This document shows, piece by piece, positions 8,171-15,416 of a DNA stretch of 52,349 bases. The DNA is taken from assembly GCA_046290435.1 (NCBI GenBank), contig JBKAGO010000072.1, forward strand, positions 1 through 52,349, in the 5' to 3' direction. Below the pieces are notes generated by a model. That model had not been told where the DNA came from. It was given only the letters and a program-made list of their open reading frames with translations, and ran no database searches. This stretch comes from CAVQUE01 sp046290435 (GTDB lineage Bacteria > Actinomycetota > Acidimicrobiia > Acidimicrobiales > UBA8592). Numbering within the stretch: the first letter of the stretch is position 1; every line of letters starts with the position of its first letter. A program made the position numbers and the translations under genes.

Positions 8171-9160
8171 ATGACGATCAAGGTCGCGGTCATCGGCGGT
8201 GGGTCGTGGGGGACCACCGTCGCGCACCTGGCTGCACACAACGCTCCCACCGAACTCTGGTGCCGCAGCGAACCGGTGGCTGCGGCCATCAATGCCGATC
8301 ACTGCAACCCGGACTATCTGGCGGGTTTCGATCTGCACCCGGACCTCATCGCGGACTGTGACCTGGCGGGCGTCGTGTCCAGAGCCGATCTCGTCGTCAT
8401 GGGTGTGCCCTCGGGCCACTTCCGGTCGGTTCTCAGCGAGGTCGCCGAACACCTGCGCCCATGGGTGCCGGTGGTCAGCCTGACGAAGGGCCTCGAGCTC
8501 GGCACCCGTTTGCGCATGTCCGAGGTCGCCGAACAGGTCGTTCCCGGGCACCCCGTCGGTGTGCTCACCGGTCCCAACCTGGCCAAGGAGATCCTCGACG
8601 GCCACGGCGCGGCGTCGGTCATCGCGATGCAGGACGAGAACATCGCCGAGCGGCTCCAGCAGATCTTCTCCACCGGGGTGTTCCGGGTGTACATCTCCGA
8701 CGACGTCGTCGGCTGCGAGATCGGCGGCGCCCTCAAGAACGTCATCGCCCTGGCGTCGGGCATGGCCGACGGTCTCGGCACCGGCGACAACACCCGGGCC
8801 GCCGTCATCACCCGCGGCCTCGCCGAGCTCACCAAACTCGGGGTCGCCATGGGCGGACGGGCCGAAACGCTCAGCGGCCTCGCCGGCATGGGCGATCTGC
8901 TCGCCACCTGCATCTCGACCCAGAGTCGCAACCGCTATGTCGGCGAACAGCTCGGCCGTGGTCGCGCCCTCGACGACGTCATCGCCGAGATGAACCAGGT
9001 GGCCGAAGGGGTCAAGTCGGCGCCCATCGTGCTCGAGTTGGCCAAGGAGCACGGCGTGCCGGTCCCGATCAGCGCGTACGTCGAGTCGGTGGTCTCGGGC
9101 CGCAGGACCGCCGCCGAGGCCTACGCAGGGTTGCTCAAGGGAACCGTCCGCTACGAATAG
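8171..9160 (+). CDS. gpsA: Glycerol-3-phosphate dehydrogenase [NAD(P)+]
   Basis: A 329-residue cytosolic enzyme reducing dihydroxyacetone phosphate to sn-glycerol-3-phosphate for phospholipid synthesis. The N-terminal Rossmann motif is VIGGGSWGTTVA. Later signatures include SLTKGLELGT, LTGPNLAKEI, CEIGGALKNVIALASGMADG, TRGLAELTKLGVAMGG, TLSGLAGMGDLLATC and SRNRYVGEQLG. ATG 8171 was chosen because the Rossmann fold starts there. A TAGGGT -10-like element at 8157-8162 leaves 8 bases before the ATG, suggesting a leaderless or near-leaderless mRNA. Confidence 0.96.
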   Translation: MTIKVAVIGGGSWGTTVAHLAAHNAPTELWCRSEPVAAAINADHCNPDYLAGFDLHPDLIADCDLAGVVSRADLVVMGVPSGHFRSVLSEVAEHLRPWVPVVSLTKGLELGTRLRMSEVAEQVVPGHPVGVLTGPNLAKEILDGHGAASVIAMQDENIAERLQQIFSTGVFRVYISDDVVGCEIGGALKNVIALASGMADGLGTGDNTRAAVITRGLAELTKLGVAMGGRAETLSGLAGMGDLLATCISTQSRNRYVGEQLGRGRALDDVIAEMNQVAEGVKSAPIVLELAKEHGVPVPISAYVESVVSGRRTAAEAYAGLLKGTVRYE

Positions 9161-9197
9161 CAGCTTCCCGGGTCGCTCCGGGCAGACTTGGCGGACC

Positions 9198-11072
9198 ATG
9201 GAATCGATCACCCCCGTCACGCTGACGCCCACCCAACGGGTCGGGACGGCGCTGCCCGTGCCCGCCACCGAGATCGGCGTCGTCGGCGGGCGGACCTGTT
9301 TCGGCGTGAGCCCGGCCGGGTCGATCGTGACGCCCGCCGGCGTCGTCGTCGACTGGTGGATCGGTGCCGAGGACCGCTGGCATCTCGTACCCGACGAGGC
9401 CGCCGTCCGCCAGGGGCTCGGCGACGACGGTGTGGTCATCGAGACACGCTGCAAGGTGCCCGGGGGCGACATCGTCCACCGGGTGGCCGCGGTGCCCTCC
9501 GGCGGGTCGGTGCTGGCTCGCGTCGAGATCGAGAACGCCACGCCGGTTCCGGTGGCGATCGCCGCGGTCGTGCGGGTGCCGGCTGCCGGTCCGATCGTCA
9601 TCGGCACCGACACGGTCGGCGTCGACGGCGCCCTGGTCGTCCGCTCGAGTCGGTCGATCGCCCGGGTGCTGGTGGCCGCCGACCTCACCGACGCGTTCCG
9701 TCGGACCGCAGCAGGCGATGCCGTGCCCGTGGCTGCGCTGGGCGAGGACACCGCAGGGACCGTGGCGGTGGCCATCTTCCCGGTGCCCCACACGGCCACG
9801 TTGCGCCTTGCCGTCGCGTCGGGGCCTGACGACACGGTCGCCATGCCCGATGACCTGCCGCCCTTCGACGCCGTCGCCCGTGGCTGGGAGCGTCACCTCG
9901 ACGTCGGCGCCCGCGTCGCGCTGCCCGACGACCGCCTCGTGCGCGCGCTCACCGCCGCCCGGCGCCAGCTGCTGGCGGCAGCCGGAGGCGCCATCGACGA
10001 GGGCTGGGACCCCGACGAACCCTGGGCCGCGCCGGTGGCCGCCGTGGCGCTCGACGCCTGGGGTCACGACGGCGAGGCACTCGACCTGCTGTTGTCGGCG
10101 TCGGGCACCGACGATCTCGCCGTGCACGCCACCCGCCCGATCGCCGAGGCAGGCGCACTGGTGTGGGCCTGGGCCGAGCGCCTGGAACGCCGACCCGACC
10201 CGGAACTCTCGGCTGCAGTGGCGCCGCTGATCGAAGAGCTCGCTCTACGCCTGCTGGCCCGGCCACGCCGGCGCCTGTTCGGACGCAACGACAGCAGCGG
10301 ATCCGACGCCGGCGCAGCCGGGTGGCGGGCGGTTGGTCTGGCGGCTGCTGCGTCGTTGCTGTCGCGGGTCGGCGAGGGCCTCACCGGCGCCGACATCGTC
10401 GACGCCCTGCCCCGCCTGGTGGCCGACCTCGACCCTGCGGCGGCCACGCTGCCCCTGGCCCTCGGCGGACGCCGGTTGGGCTCGATCGTCGACCACGTCC
10501 CGTCGATCGCCTCGGTCGCGCTCGAGCGCTCGGGAGCCGAAGTGGCGGCGTCGGGCGACGGCGCGGCGCGCGTCGACGACCTCGTGACGCTGGCCGCGCT
10601 GGTATCGCCTACCGGCGCGCCGGTCGACCGGGCCGGGTACCACGACCGGGCGGCCTCGGCGCTGGTCGCGCTCGCCGTGGCCCGGGCCATGGTGGACGAA
10701 CCCGATGGCGCCGGCGGCCCCGTCGCGTTGCTGGCGGGCCTCCCCGGGGCATGGGCGGGCGCCACCATCGAATGGCACGAACTGGCCGCCACCGGGGCCT
10801 CGGTCTCCTGCGCGGTACGTTGGCACGGGCCGCGACCGGCACTGCTGTGGGAGGTGCGCGGTACCGGTCGTCCCGTGGTGCTCACCGCACCGACGCTCGA
10901 TCCCGACTGGCGCCACGAGACCGACACCGCCGACCGGGCCCCCGACGGCTCCTGGAAGGGCGAGGCGCTGCTGGCGCCGACCCCGGGTCTCGAATCGACC
11001 GCGATGGAGTCGCCCGAGGTCCGCCGCGGCGAACGGATCGACCCCGACGACCAACCGGGCTCGTTCGCCTGA
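9198..11072 (+). CDS. Large conserved-type protein of unknown function
   Basis: A 624-residue protein without recognisable catalytic motifs, signal peptide or membrane segments. The first 220 residues alternate short beta-like stretches (VVDWWIGAEDRWHLVPDEAAV, HRVAAVPSGGSVLARVEIEN). From about residue 245 the sequence becomes alpha-helical with repeated aromatic/Ala-rich helices (LTAARRQLLAAAGGAIDEGWDPDEPWAAPV). This suggests a beta-sandwich followed by an (alpha/alpha) toroid, as in many glycoside hydrolases, but no acid/base pair can be pointed to. The C-terminus returns to beta sequence. It lies 37 bases after gpsA and may share its transcript. Confidence 0.75.
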   Translation: MESITPVTLTPTQRVGTALPVPATEIGVVGGRTCFGVSPAGSIVTPAGVVVDWWIGAEDRWHLVPDEAAVRQGLGDDGVVIETRCKVPGGDIVHRVAAVPSGGSVLARVEIENATPVPVAIAAVVRVPAAGPIVIGTDTVGVDGALVVRSSRSIARVLVAADLTDAFRRTAAGDAVPVAALGEDTAGTVAVAIFPVPHTATLRLAVASGPDDTVAMPDDLPPFDAVARGWERHLDVGARVALPDDRLVRALTAARRQLLAAAGGAIDEGWDPDEPWAAPVAAVALDAWGHDGEALDLLLSASGTDDLAVHATRPIAEAGALVWAWAERLERRPDPELSAAVAPLIEELALRLLARPRRRLFGRNDSSGSDAGAAGWRAVGLAAAASLLSRVGEGLTGADIVDALPRLVADLDPAAATLPLALGGRRLGSIVDHVPSIASVALERSGAEVAASGDGAARVDDLVTLAALVSPTGAPVDRAGYHDRAASALVALAVARAMVDEPDGAGGPVALLAGLPGAWAGATIEWHELAATGASVSCAVRWHGPRPALLWEVRGTGRPVVLTAPTLDPDWRHETDTADRAPDGSWKGEALLAPTPGLESTAMESPEVRRGERIDPDDQPGSFA

Positions 11073-11215
11073 CATCGGTCTCGCTGCGGCGGAGAGTACG
11101 ACCCGTATCCCCTCCGGAAGGGTGAGGTGAGAGGTGGCGCCGCCGCCGCTGCCATGCGGGCGTCGCGGGCGGCGAGGGTACCGCCGCCGAGCTGGGTGAG
11201 AGCGTGCGCCGCTGC

Positions 11216-11710
11216 TCAGAGGGGGCGGGGTGGCCGACGACGGTGCGCGGCCGGCCAGCGGACGCGTCGGCTGTCGTCGTCGGCGCTGCCGATGGCGTGC
11301 ACGACGGCCAGGTCGTCGTCGCCGTCGCTCGCGGCGCGATCGTCCTCGTCACCGCCGGTTCCGCTGCTGTCGACGGAGCGGCCGCCGACAGCATCGCGGG
11401 ACAGGATGGAGCCGGCGCTGCGGCGTGACAGGATCGACCCGGCGCTGCTTCTCGACAGGATCGATCCGGCGGAGTTGATGCTCAGGATCGATCCGGCGGA
11501 GTTGATGCTCAGGATCGACCCGGCGGAGTTGATGCTCAAGATGCTGCCGACGCTGGTGCACGAGAGCACGCTCAGCGCGCTGCCGAAGGACAACAGGCTG
11601 CCGTAGGAGCCGAACGACAGCACGCTGCGGACCGACAGCCGGGACCGGTGCCCCGCGGTCGATTCGAGGACGCTGCGCCAGGAGGTTCCAGAACCCGAGT
11701 GCTCCCGCAT
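11216..11710 (-). CDS. GSILSINSA-repeat protein (predicted beta-solenoid)
   Basis: A 164-residue protein whose centre (about residues 25-95) is a tandem nonapeptide repeat. Three exact GSILSINSA units are followed by GSILSRSSA, GSILSRRSA and GSILSRDAV, preceded by degenerate units such as GSYGSLLSFGSALSVLS. Regular small/hydrophobic spacing suggests a beta-solenoid or amyloid-like stack. The C-terminal 50 residues are acidic then Arg/Pro-rich. DNA shows the matching 27-bp repeat at about 11450-11540. The opposite strand also has a repetitive open frame (LRIDPAELM), but this strand matches a repeat type I recall from actinobacterial proteins. Function unknown. Confidence 0.65.
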   Translation of the reverse strand: MREHSGSGTSWRSVLESTAGHRSRLSVRSVLSFGSYGSLLSFGSALSVLSCTSVGSILSINSAGSILSINSAGSILSINSAGSILSRSSAGSILSRRSAGSILSRDAVGGRSVDSSGTGGDEDDRAASDGDDDLAVVHAIGSADDDSRRVRWPAAHRRRPPRPL

Positions 11711-11822
11711 GCCCACCGATGGTAGTTGACCGACGGCTCCGGTCCCGTCGCGGCGGCCGGTCGGCCCGCTGCGGACCGACCATGACGGTGGTGCGAGGGG
11801 CGCGATCGGCGACCTCGCCGTG

Positions 11823-11880
11823 ATCGCCGGTCGTGGGTCGCCGGTCGTGGGCCGCCGGTCGCGGGCCGCCGGTCGTGGTG
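11823..11880. repeat. Short tandem repeat, about 14-15 bp x 4
   Basis: Four adjacent copies of a unit resembling CGCCGGTCGTGGG(T/C), with units of 14-15 bp that differ by single bases. It lies in the divergent spacer between the repeat protein and rnhB. Slippage-prone copy number is plausible. Confidence 0.8.
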
Positions 11881-11935
11881 GCGTGCCGGTGGGCGTCGAA
11901 GCTGCGTCGGGTCGGTGCCGGTAACGTCTCGGACC

Positions 11936-12694
11936 ATGGTGTCGAGTTCGTCCACCCCGCCGGAGGGATCCGCACCCGCAGGGGGGCAGGTACCGCGCCT
12001 GCGCCGGGCGCTGCGGTCGTCGTCGCCGGGGCTCGATCACGAGCGGCGACTCTGGGCGTCGGGTCACGAGGTCGTCGTCGGGATCGACGAGGTGGGCCGG
12101 GGTGCGTGGGCGGGGCCGCTGACCCTGGTCGCCGCGGTCGTGCCGAAGGACCGGCGGATCTACAAGGTTCGCGACTCCAAGATGCTCAACGAGGCCGAAC
12201 GCGAGGCGATGTTCGACCGGGTCGCCGACTGGTGCGAGTACTGGGCGGTGGGCGAGGCCAGCCACACCGAATGTGACGAGTTGGGCATGTCGGCGGCGCA
12301 GCGACTGGCCGCCCAGCGTGCCATCGACGGGTTGGGTGTGGCGGTCGACCACGTCCTGCTCGACGGCAAGTGGGACTTCGTCGGCGGGGGAGCGACGACG
12401 ATGATCGTCAAAGGCGACGCTTCGTGTCTGTCGATCGCCGCGGCGTCGATCCTGGCCAAGGTCACCCGCGACCGTTTCATGCGTGAGATGGCGGGGGAGT
12501 ACGACGGGTACGTGTTCGAGGAGAACAAGGGGTATCCGTGCCCGCGGCACCGGGCGGCGCTGGCCGAGCGGGGACCGTGCGCACTGCATCGTCGGTCGTG
12601 GGCGTTCATGGACTCGATCGACCTGCCCGGCGTCGAGCGCTACATCCCCGAACGCATGGTCGAGGTCGATCCTCAGGGCTCCCTGTTCGACTGA
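11936..12694 (+). CDS. rnhB: Ribonuclease HII
   Basis: A 252-residue RNase HII that removes ribonucleotides from DNA. The catalytic pair is in GIDEVGRGAWAGPL (Asp51 and Glu52). Later family blocks are DSKMLNEAERE, LLDGKWDF, KGDASCLSIAAASILAKVTRDRFM and ENKGYPCPRHRAALAERGPCALHRRSW. The first 45 residues form a Ser/Pro-rich extension not needed for the fold. A GTG seven codons upstream is an alternative start. TAACGT at 11922-11927 is a possible -10 eight bases before the ATG. Confidence 0.95.
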   Translation: MVSSSSTPPEGSAPAGGQVPRLRRALRSSSPGLDHERRLWASGHEVVVGIDEVGRGAWAGPLTLVAAVVPKDRRIYKVRDSKMLNEAEREAMFDRVADWCEYWAVGEASHTECDELGMSAAQRLAAQRAIDGLGVAVDHVLLDGKWDFVGGGATTMIVKGDASCLSIAAASILAKVTRDRFMREMAGEYDGYVFEENKGYPCPRHRAALAERGPCALHRRSWAFMDSIDLPGVERYIPERMVEVDPQGSLFD

Positions 12695-12735
12695 CCCCGC
12701 CAGGATCGTCAACAGTTCGGCGGCGTCGTGGTTCT

Positions 12736-12837
12736 GGCGCCGAAACTGGTTGCCAGGGCGACGGTTTTCGGCGCCGGTTGGATGGCGTCGTGGTTCTGGC
12801 GCCGAAACTCGTTGCCAGGGCGACGGTTTTCGGCGCC
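12736..12837. repeat. Palindrome doublet, family 2, pair 1
   Basis: Two 40-bp units at 12736-12775 and 12798-12837, with a 62-bp period. Each folds as a hairpin from GGCGCCGAAAC to GTTTTCGGCGCC around a GTTGCC/GGCGAC inner stem. The 22-bp spacer is also repeated. A second doublet with the same 62-bp period lies at 13450-13551. Confidence 0.92.
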
Positions 12838-12876
12838 GACTGGGTGGTGCAGGACGGCGGGGGTAGCGTCGAGGTC

Positions 12877-13284
12877 ATGTCCGCACGCGTGAAGCTGTTG
12901 GGTCCGCTGGTGGTCTGGACGTTGTTCGTCTGGACCTCGCGCATTCGCAACGTCTGGGCCGACGAGGACCTCACCACCGGCGGTCAGATCCTGCGTACGG
13001 GCTACTCGGTGGTGTTCCTGGCCGGTGGGTTGTTCGCGGCGTGGTTGCTGTGGTCCCGCCGGGGCAGCTCCCTGCGCTCGAGCGATCGTGTCGGGCTCGC
13101 AGTGTTCTTCGCCTGGAGTGTGGTGTTCTGGCTGATCCGGGGCATCGGCATCATCGTCGACGACCACGACGCCGGCTTCACCGCCATCCACACGGTGCTG
13201 ATGGTCATCTCCCTCGGCCTGGTGTGGCTCGCCGTGCCCGTGGTGCGCACCCGAAGCGCCGACCGGGAACCTGCGTCGGTCTGA
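12877..13284 (+). CDS. Small four-helix membrane protein, function unknown
   Basis: A 135-residue hydrophobic protein with about four membrane segments (residues 7-20, 42-62, 74-94 and 105-124). The loop WTSRIRNVWADEDLTTGGQ follows the first segment and the charged motif RGIGIIVDDHDAGF lies between the last two. Such short proteins are common in Acidimicrobiia, but I do not recognise a family. TAGCGT at 12864-12869 sits 7 bases before ATG 12877. It is bracketed on both sides by family-2 palindrome doublets. Confidence 0.75.
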   Translation: MSARVKLLGPLVVWTLFVWTSRIRNVWADEDLTTGGQILRTGYSVVFLAGGLFAAWLLWSRRGSSLRSSDRVGLAVFFAWSVVFWLIRGIGIIVDDHDAGFTAIHTVLMVISLGLVWLAVPVVRTRSADREPASV

Positions 13285-13299
13285 CATCGTCCCTTCTTG

Positions 13300-13317
13300 C
13301 TGCCCGTCGCCGGGCAG
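13300..13317. terminator. Possible terminator hairpin after the membrane protein gene
   Basis: CTGCCCG-TCGC-CGGGCAG, a perfect 7-bp stem with a 4-nt loop 15 bases after the stop at 13284. There is no T-tract, so intrinsic termination is uncertain. A second hairpin, GCCCGATC/GATCGGGC, is at 13329-13360. Confidence 0.4.
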
Positions 13318-13449
13318 TTCGGCCTGACGCCCGATCGGTCGTTCCGCGTTCGGATCGGGCCGGGATCGCGACACGGCGTCCGACGTCCGGGTCGGCCCGG
13401 CGTAGGACCCCGGCGCACCCACGGCGAGGCCCGGTGGTCAATCGGTTCT

Positions 13450-13551
13450 GGCGCCGAAACTCGTCGCTGGGGCAGCAGTTCTCGGCGCCGGTTCGATGAC
13501 GTCATGGTTCTGGCGCCGAAACTCGTCGCCAGAGCAACGATTTTCGGCGCC
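13450..13551. repeat. Palindrome doublet, family 2, pair 2
   Basis: Units at 13450-13489 and 13512-13551 repeat the 40-bp hairpin and 62-bp period of pair 1 with substitutions in the inner stem (CGTCGC in place of CGTTGC, GGCAGC or AGCAAC in place of GGCGAC). The outer GGCGCCGAAAC arms are unchanged. The 348-base gap 13285-13633 holds this doublet, the two hairpins after the membrane gene and the start region of the next gene, and nothing else I can identify. Confidence 0.92.
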
Positions 13552-13633
13552 GGAACGGCGGTGGACCCCGACGGGCGGGCGGCGGCGGCGGGTGGTCGAC
13601 GGCCCGGCTGCAGCGAGTACGATCTGGCGCACT

Positions 13634-13960
13634 ATGGGTCAGCCGGTCACCGTCATCCAGAAGAAGTCCTCGCGTGCCGACGTCGTGCGCTACGAGCTCA
13701 ATCGCTCCATCTCGGGTATGGGGCACGAGCGCTACGCGAGCATCGACGATGCCGAGGGAGACCGTCCCGTCGACCGCATCGCCCGGCGCCTCTTCGAAGC
13801 CGGCGGCATCGACCGGGTGCACATCAACTCGAACGTGATCACCCTCGACATCAACACCCTGGCCGATCTCGACGCGATCAAGGCCACCATCGAGTCGATG
13901 TTCACCTACTACCGCCCCGGCGTCGAGATCCCCAGCTTCGACGCCGCCGCCGCCGAGTAG
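13634..13960 (+). CDS. Small Nfu/NifU N-terminal-domain-like protein
   Basis: A 108-residue cytosolic protein. The pattern MGHERYASIDDAEGDRPVDRIARRLFEAGGIDRVHINSNVITLDI resembles the Nfu_N domain (an LF-x-GV-x-V-x-I-x-x-N-x-I core) found ahead of Fe-S scaffold domains. The Cys-x-x-Cys Nfu C-domain is absent. A stand-alone Nfu_N-like protein may modulate Fe-S cluster transfer, but this is inference. TACGAT at 13618-13623 may be its -10. It lies directly after palindrome pair 2. Confidence 0.65.
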   Translation: MGQPVTVIQKKSSRADVVRYELNRSISGMGHERYASIDDAEGDRPVDRIARRLFEAGGIDRVHINSNVITLDINTLADLDAIKATIESMFTYYRPGVEIPSFDAAAAE

Positions 13961-14327
13961 TCGGCGCCGGGGACGAGCCGGTCAAGGAACCAGCCTGTCC
14001 AAGGCCGCAGCGGCCTGAGGCATGCCGGTGCCCTGTGGGGCCGCGGCGGCTCCGGGCATGTCGGCGCTCTGCGCCGCTCCCGAGACGGCTGGGCACCCCG
14101 GCAAAGGGTTTCGGTACCCCTTGGCCGTCTCGGTTCGTCGCTGCTGCTGCGCAGCACGCCGACACCAGCCGGCGACGTGTGTCCTGGAGCAATGGTGAGA
14201 CGATCACCGATGGAGGATCCCGGCGCGAGCCCGCCGGAGACGAGCCGGCCAAGAAACACAGGTTCCCGGCGCGTGGGCGCCGGAGACGAGCCGGGCCAGA
14301 GATACTGTCACACCCCCTTGCCATCAT
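13961..14327. repeat. Gene-free region with three direct repeats and hairpins
   Basis: About 390 bases without a credible gene. GCCGG(A/G)GACGAGCCGG occurs at about 13966, 14233 and 14279. The last two belong to a tandem pair of about 46 bp that begins CCCGGCGCG. A 10-bp stem CCGAGACGGC (14080-14089) pairs with GCCGTCTCGG (14124-14133). GGCCGC-A-GCGGCC is near 14003. Just downstream is the imuA' LexA box. Confidence 0.7.
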
Positions 14328-14346
14328 CGAACTCGTGTTCGATACT
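14328..14346 (+). promoter_or_regulatory. LexA (SOS) box and -10 of imuA'
   Basis: CGAACTCGTGTTCG matches the actinobacterial LexA operator GAAC-N4-GTTC. Its last base begins the -10 GATACT (14341-14346), with six bases before ATG 14353. Repressor binding would block the -10, and the transcript should be leaderless. Confidence 0.9.
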
Positions 14347-14352
14347 CGGGTC

Positions 14353-15378
14353 ATGGAGCAGGGTGCCGCCTCGCGGGGTCGCCGTCGCGTCGCGTCGATG
14401 CGGGCGGTGGGGTTCGCCGACGACGATTCCATGCCGGCCCGCGATCTCTCCACGGGTGAGCGGCTGCCGCAGTCCGAGCCGTCGGGTCATGATGCGGGCG
14501 ACGAATGGGGCAGTGGCGGGCTCGCCATCGTCGGGCCCGACGGTCGTCGCCGCACGGCTTCGTCCGAGGCTTCCCGTCGACCTCGGGGGCCCGTCGATCT
14601 GGCCGACGCCGCCCGGCGGGTGGCGCCGCTGACCCTGGCCAGGTCGCGGCGTCTCGAGGTCGGCGCCGCCATGGCGGCGGTGTTCCCCGAAGGGATCCAA
14701 CGTGGCACCACCGTCGGCATCGCCGGTGCGGCCGCGCTGTCGGTGGGGCTGGCCGCCGCTGCCGGCCCCACCAATGCCGGTTCTTGGCTCGCCGTGGTGG
14801 GTTGTCGCGACCTGTGCCCGGCCGGGGCCGCGGCCCTCGGGGTTGCCCTGCACCGCACTGTCGTGGTCGACGAGCCTCCCAAGGGGTCGTGGGGGTCGGT
14901 CCTCGCGGCGCTGTTCGACGCCTTCGACGTCGTCATCGTCGACCGGGCCGAACGGTCGTCGGGGGCCCGCCATGGCGTCGGCATGGCGCCGCCGTCGATC
15001 GCCTCGCGCGATGTCGGGCGGTTGGCGGCCCGGGCCCGGGAGCGGGGCACGGTCGTCATCGACGTCGGCGGGGTCTGGCCCGGCGCTCCCGACATCGGCA
15101 TCGACGTGGTCGCCCAGCGGTGGTCGGGCCTGGGTGATGGTCATGGCCTCCTCGACGGCCGTCACCTGCGCGTGGAGGTCGCGGGCCGTCGTGATGCCGG
15201 TCGCCCCCGCCGGGTCGACCTGGCGCTGCCTGTGCCCACGATGTCGGCTGCCTACGCCGGTGCCGACATCGACGCCCTCGTCGACGCCGGCATGGAAGCG
15301 AATGATGCAGCCCGAGACGCCGGGCGGTCCGCCGATGGCGATCCTGATCGCATGTCTGTTCTGCGGCGGGTCGTGTAG
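14353..15378 (+). CDS. imuA': ImuA'-type SOS mutagenesis accessory protein
   Basis: A 341-residue protein immediately upstream of imuB and under its own LexA box. The core resembles RecA-like ImuA proteins of actinobacteria (GIQRGTTVGIAGAAALSVGLAAAAG, LAVVGCRDLCPAGAAALGVAL, FDVVIVDRA), but the P-loop is poorly conserved. The first 90 residues are charged and probably disordered. Family role: it partners ImuB and DnaE2 in error-prone translesion synthesis after DNA damage. The name rests on context as much as on sequence. It ends 38 bases before the imuB start. Confidence 0.8.
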   Translation: MEQGAASRGRRRVASMRAVGFADDDSMPARDLSTGERLPQSEPSGHDAGDEWGSGGLAIVGPDGRRRTASSEASRRPRGPVDLADAARRVAPLTLARSRRLEVGAAMAAVFPEGIQRGTTVGIAGAAALSVGLAAAAGPTNAGSWLAVVGCRDLCPAGAAALGVALHRTVVVDEPPKGSWGSVLAALFDAFDVVIVDRAERSSGARHGVGMAPPSIASRDVGRLAARARERGTVVIDVGGVWPGAPDIGIDVVAQRWSGLGDGHGLLDGRHLRVEVAGRRDAGRPRRVDLALPVPTMSAAYAGADIDALVDAGMEANDAARDAGRSADGDPDRMSVLRRVV

Positions 15379-15391
15379 CTCTTGCAGGAGT

Positions 15392-15410
15392 CGAACATGT
15401 GTTCGATACT
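15392..15410 (+). promoter_or_regulatory. LexA (SOS) box and -10 of imuB
   Basis: CGAACATGTGTTCG at 15392-15405 overlaps the -10 GATACT (15405-15410), with six bases before ATG 15417. From GTTC to ATGG the sequence differs from the imuA' promoter at a single base. Confidence 0.92.
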
Positions 15411-15416
15411 CGCGTC

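Noticed and set aside
11127..11606. Plus-strand frame with a LRIDPAELM repeat
   Set aside because: It overlaps the GSILSINSA protein; the repeat arises from the same DNA units, and its N-terminus looks non-coding.
12736..13551. CRISPR array
   Set aside because: Units are palindromic doublets with a repeated, not unique, spacer and a 600-bp gap; no cas genes are present.
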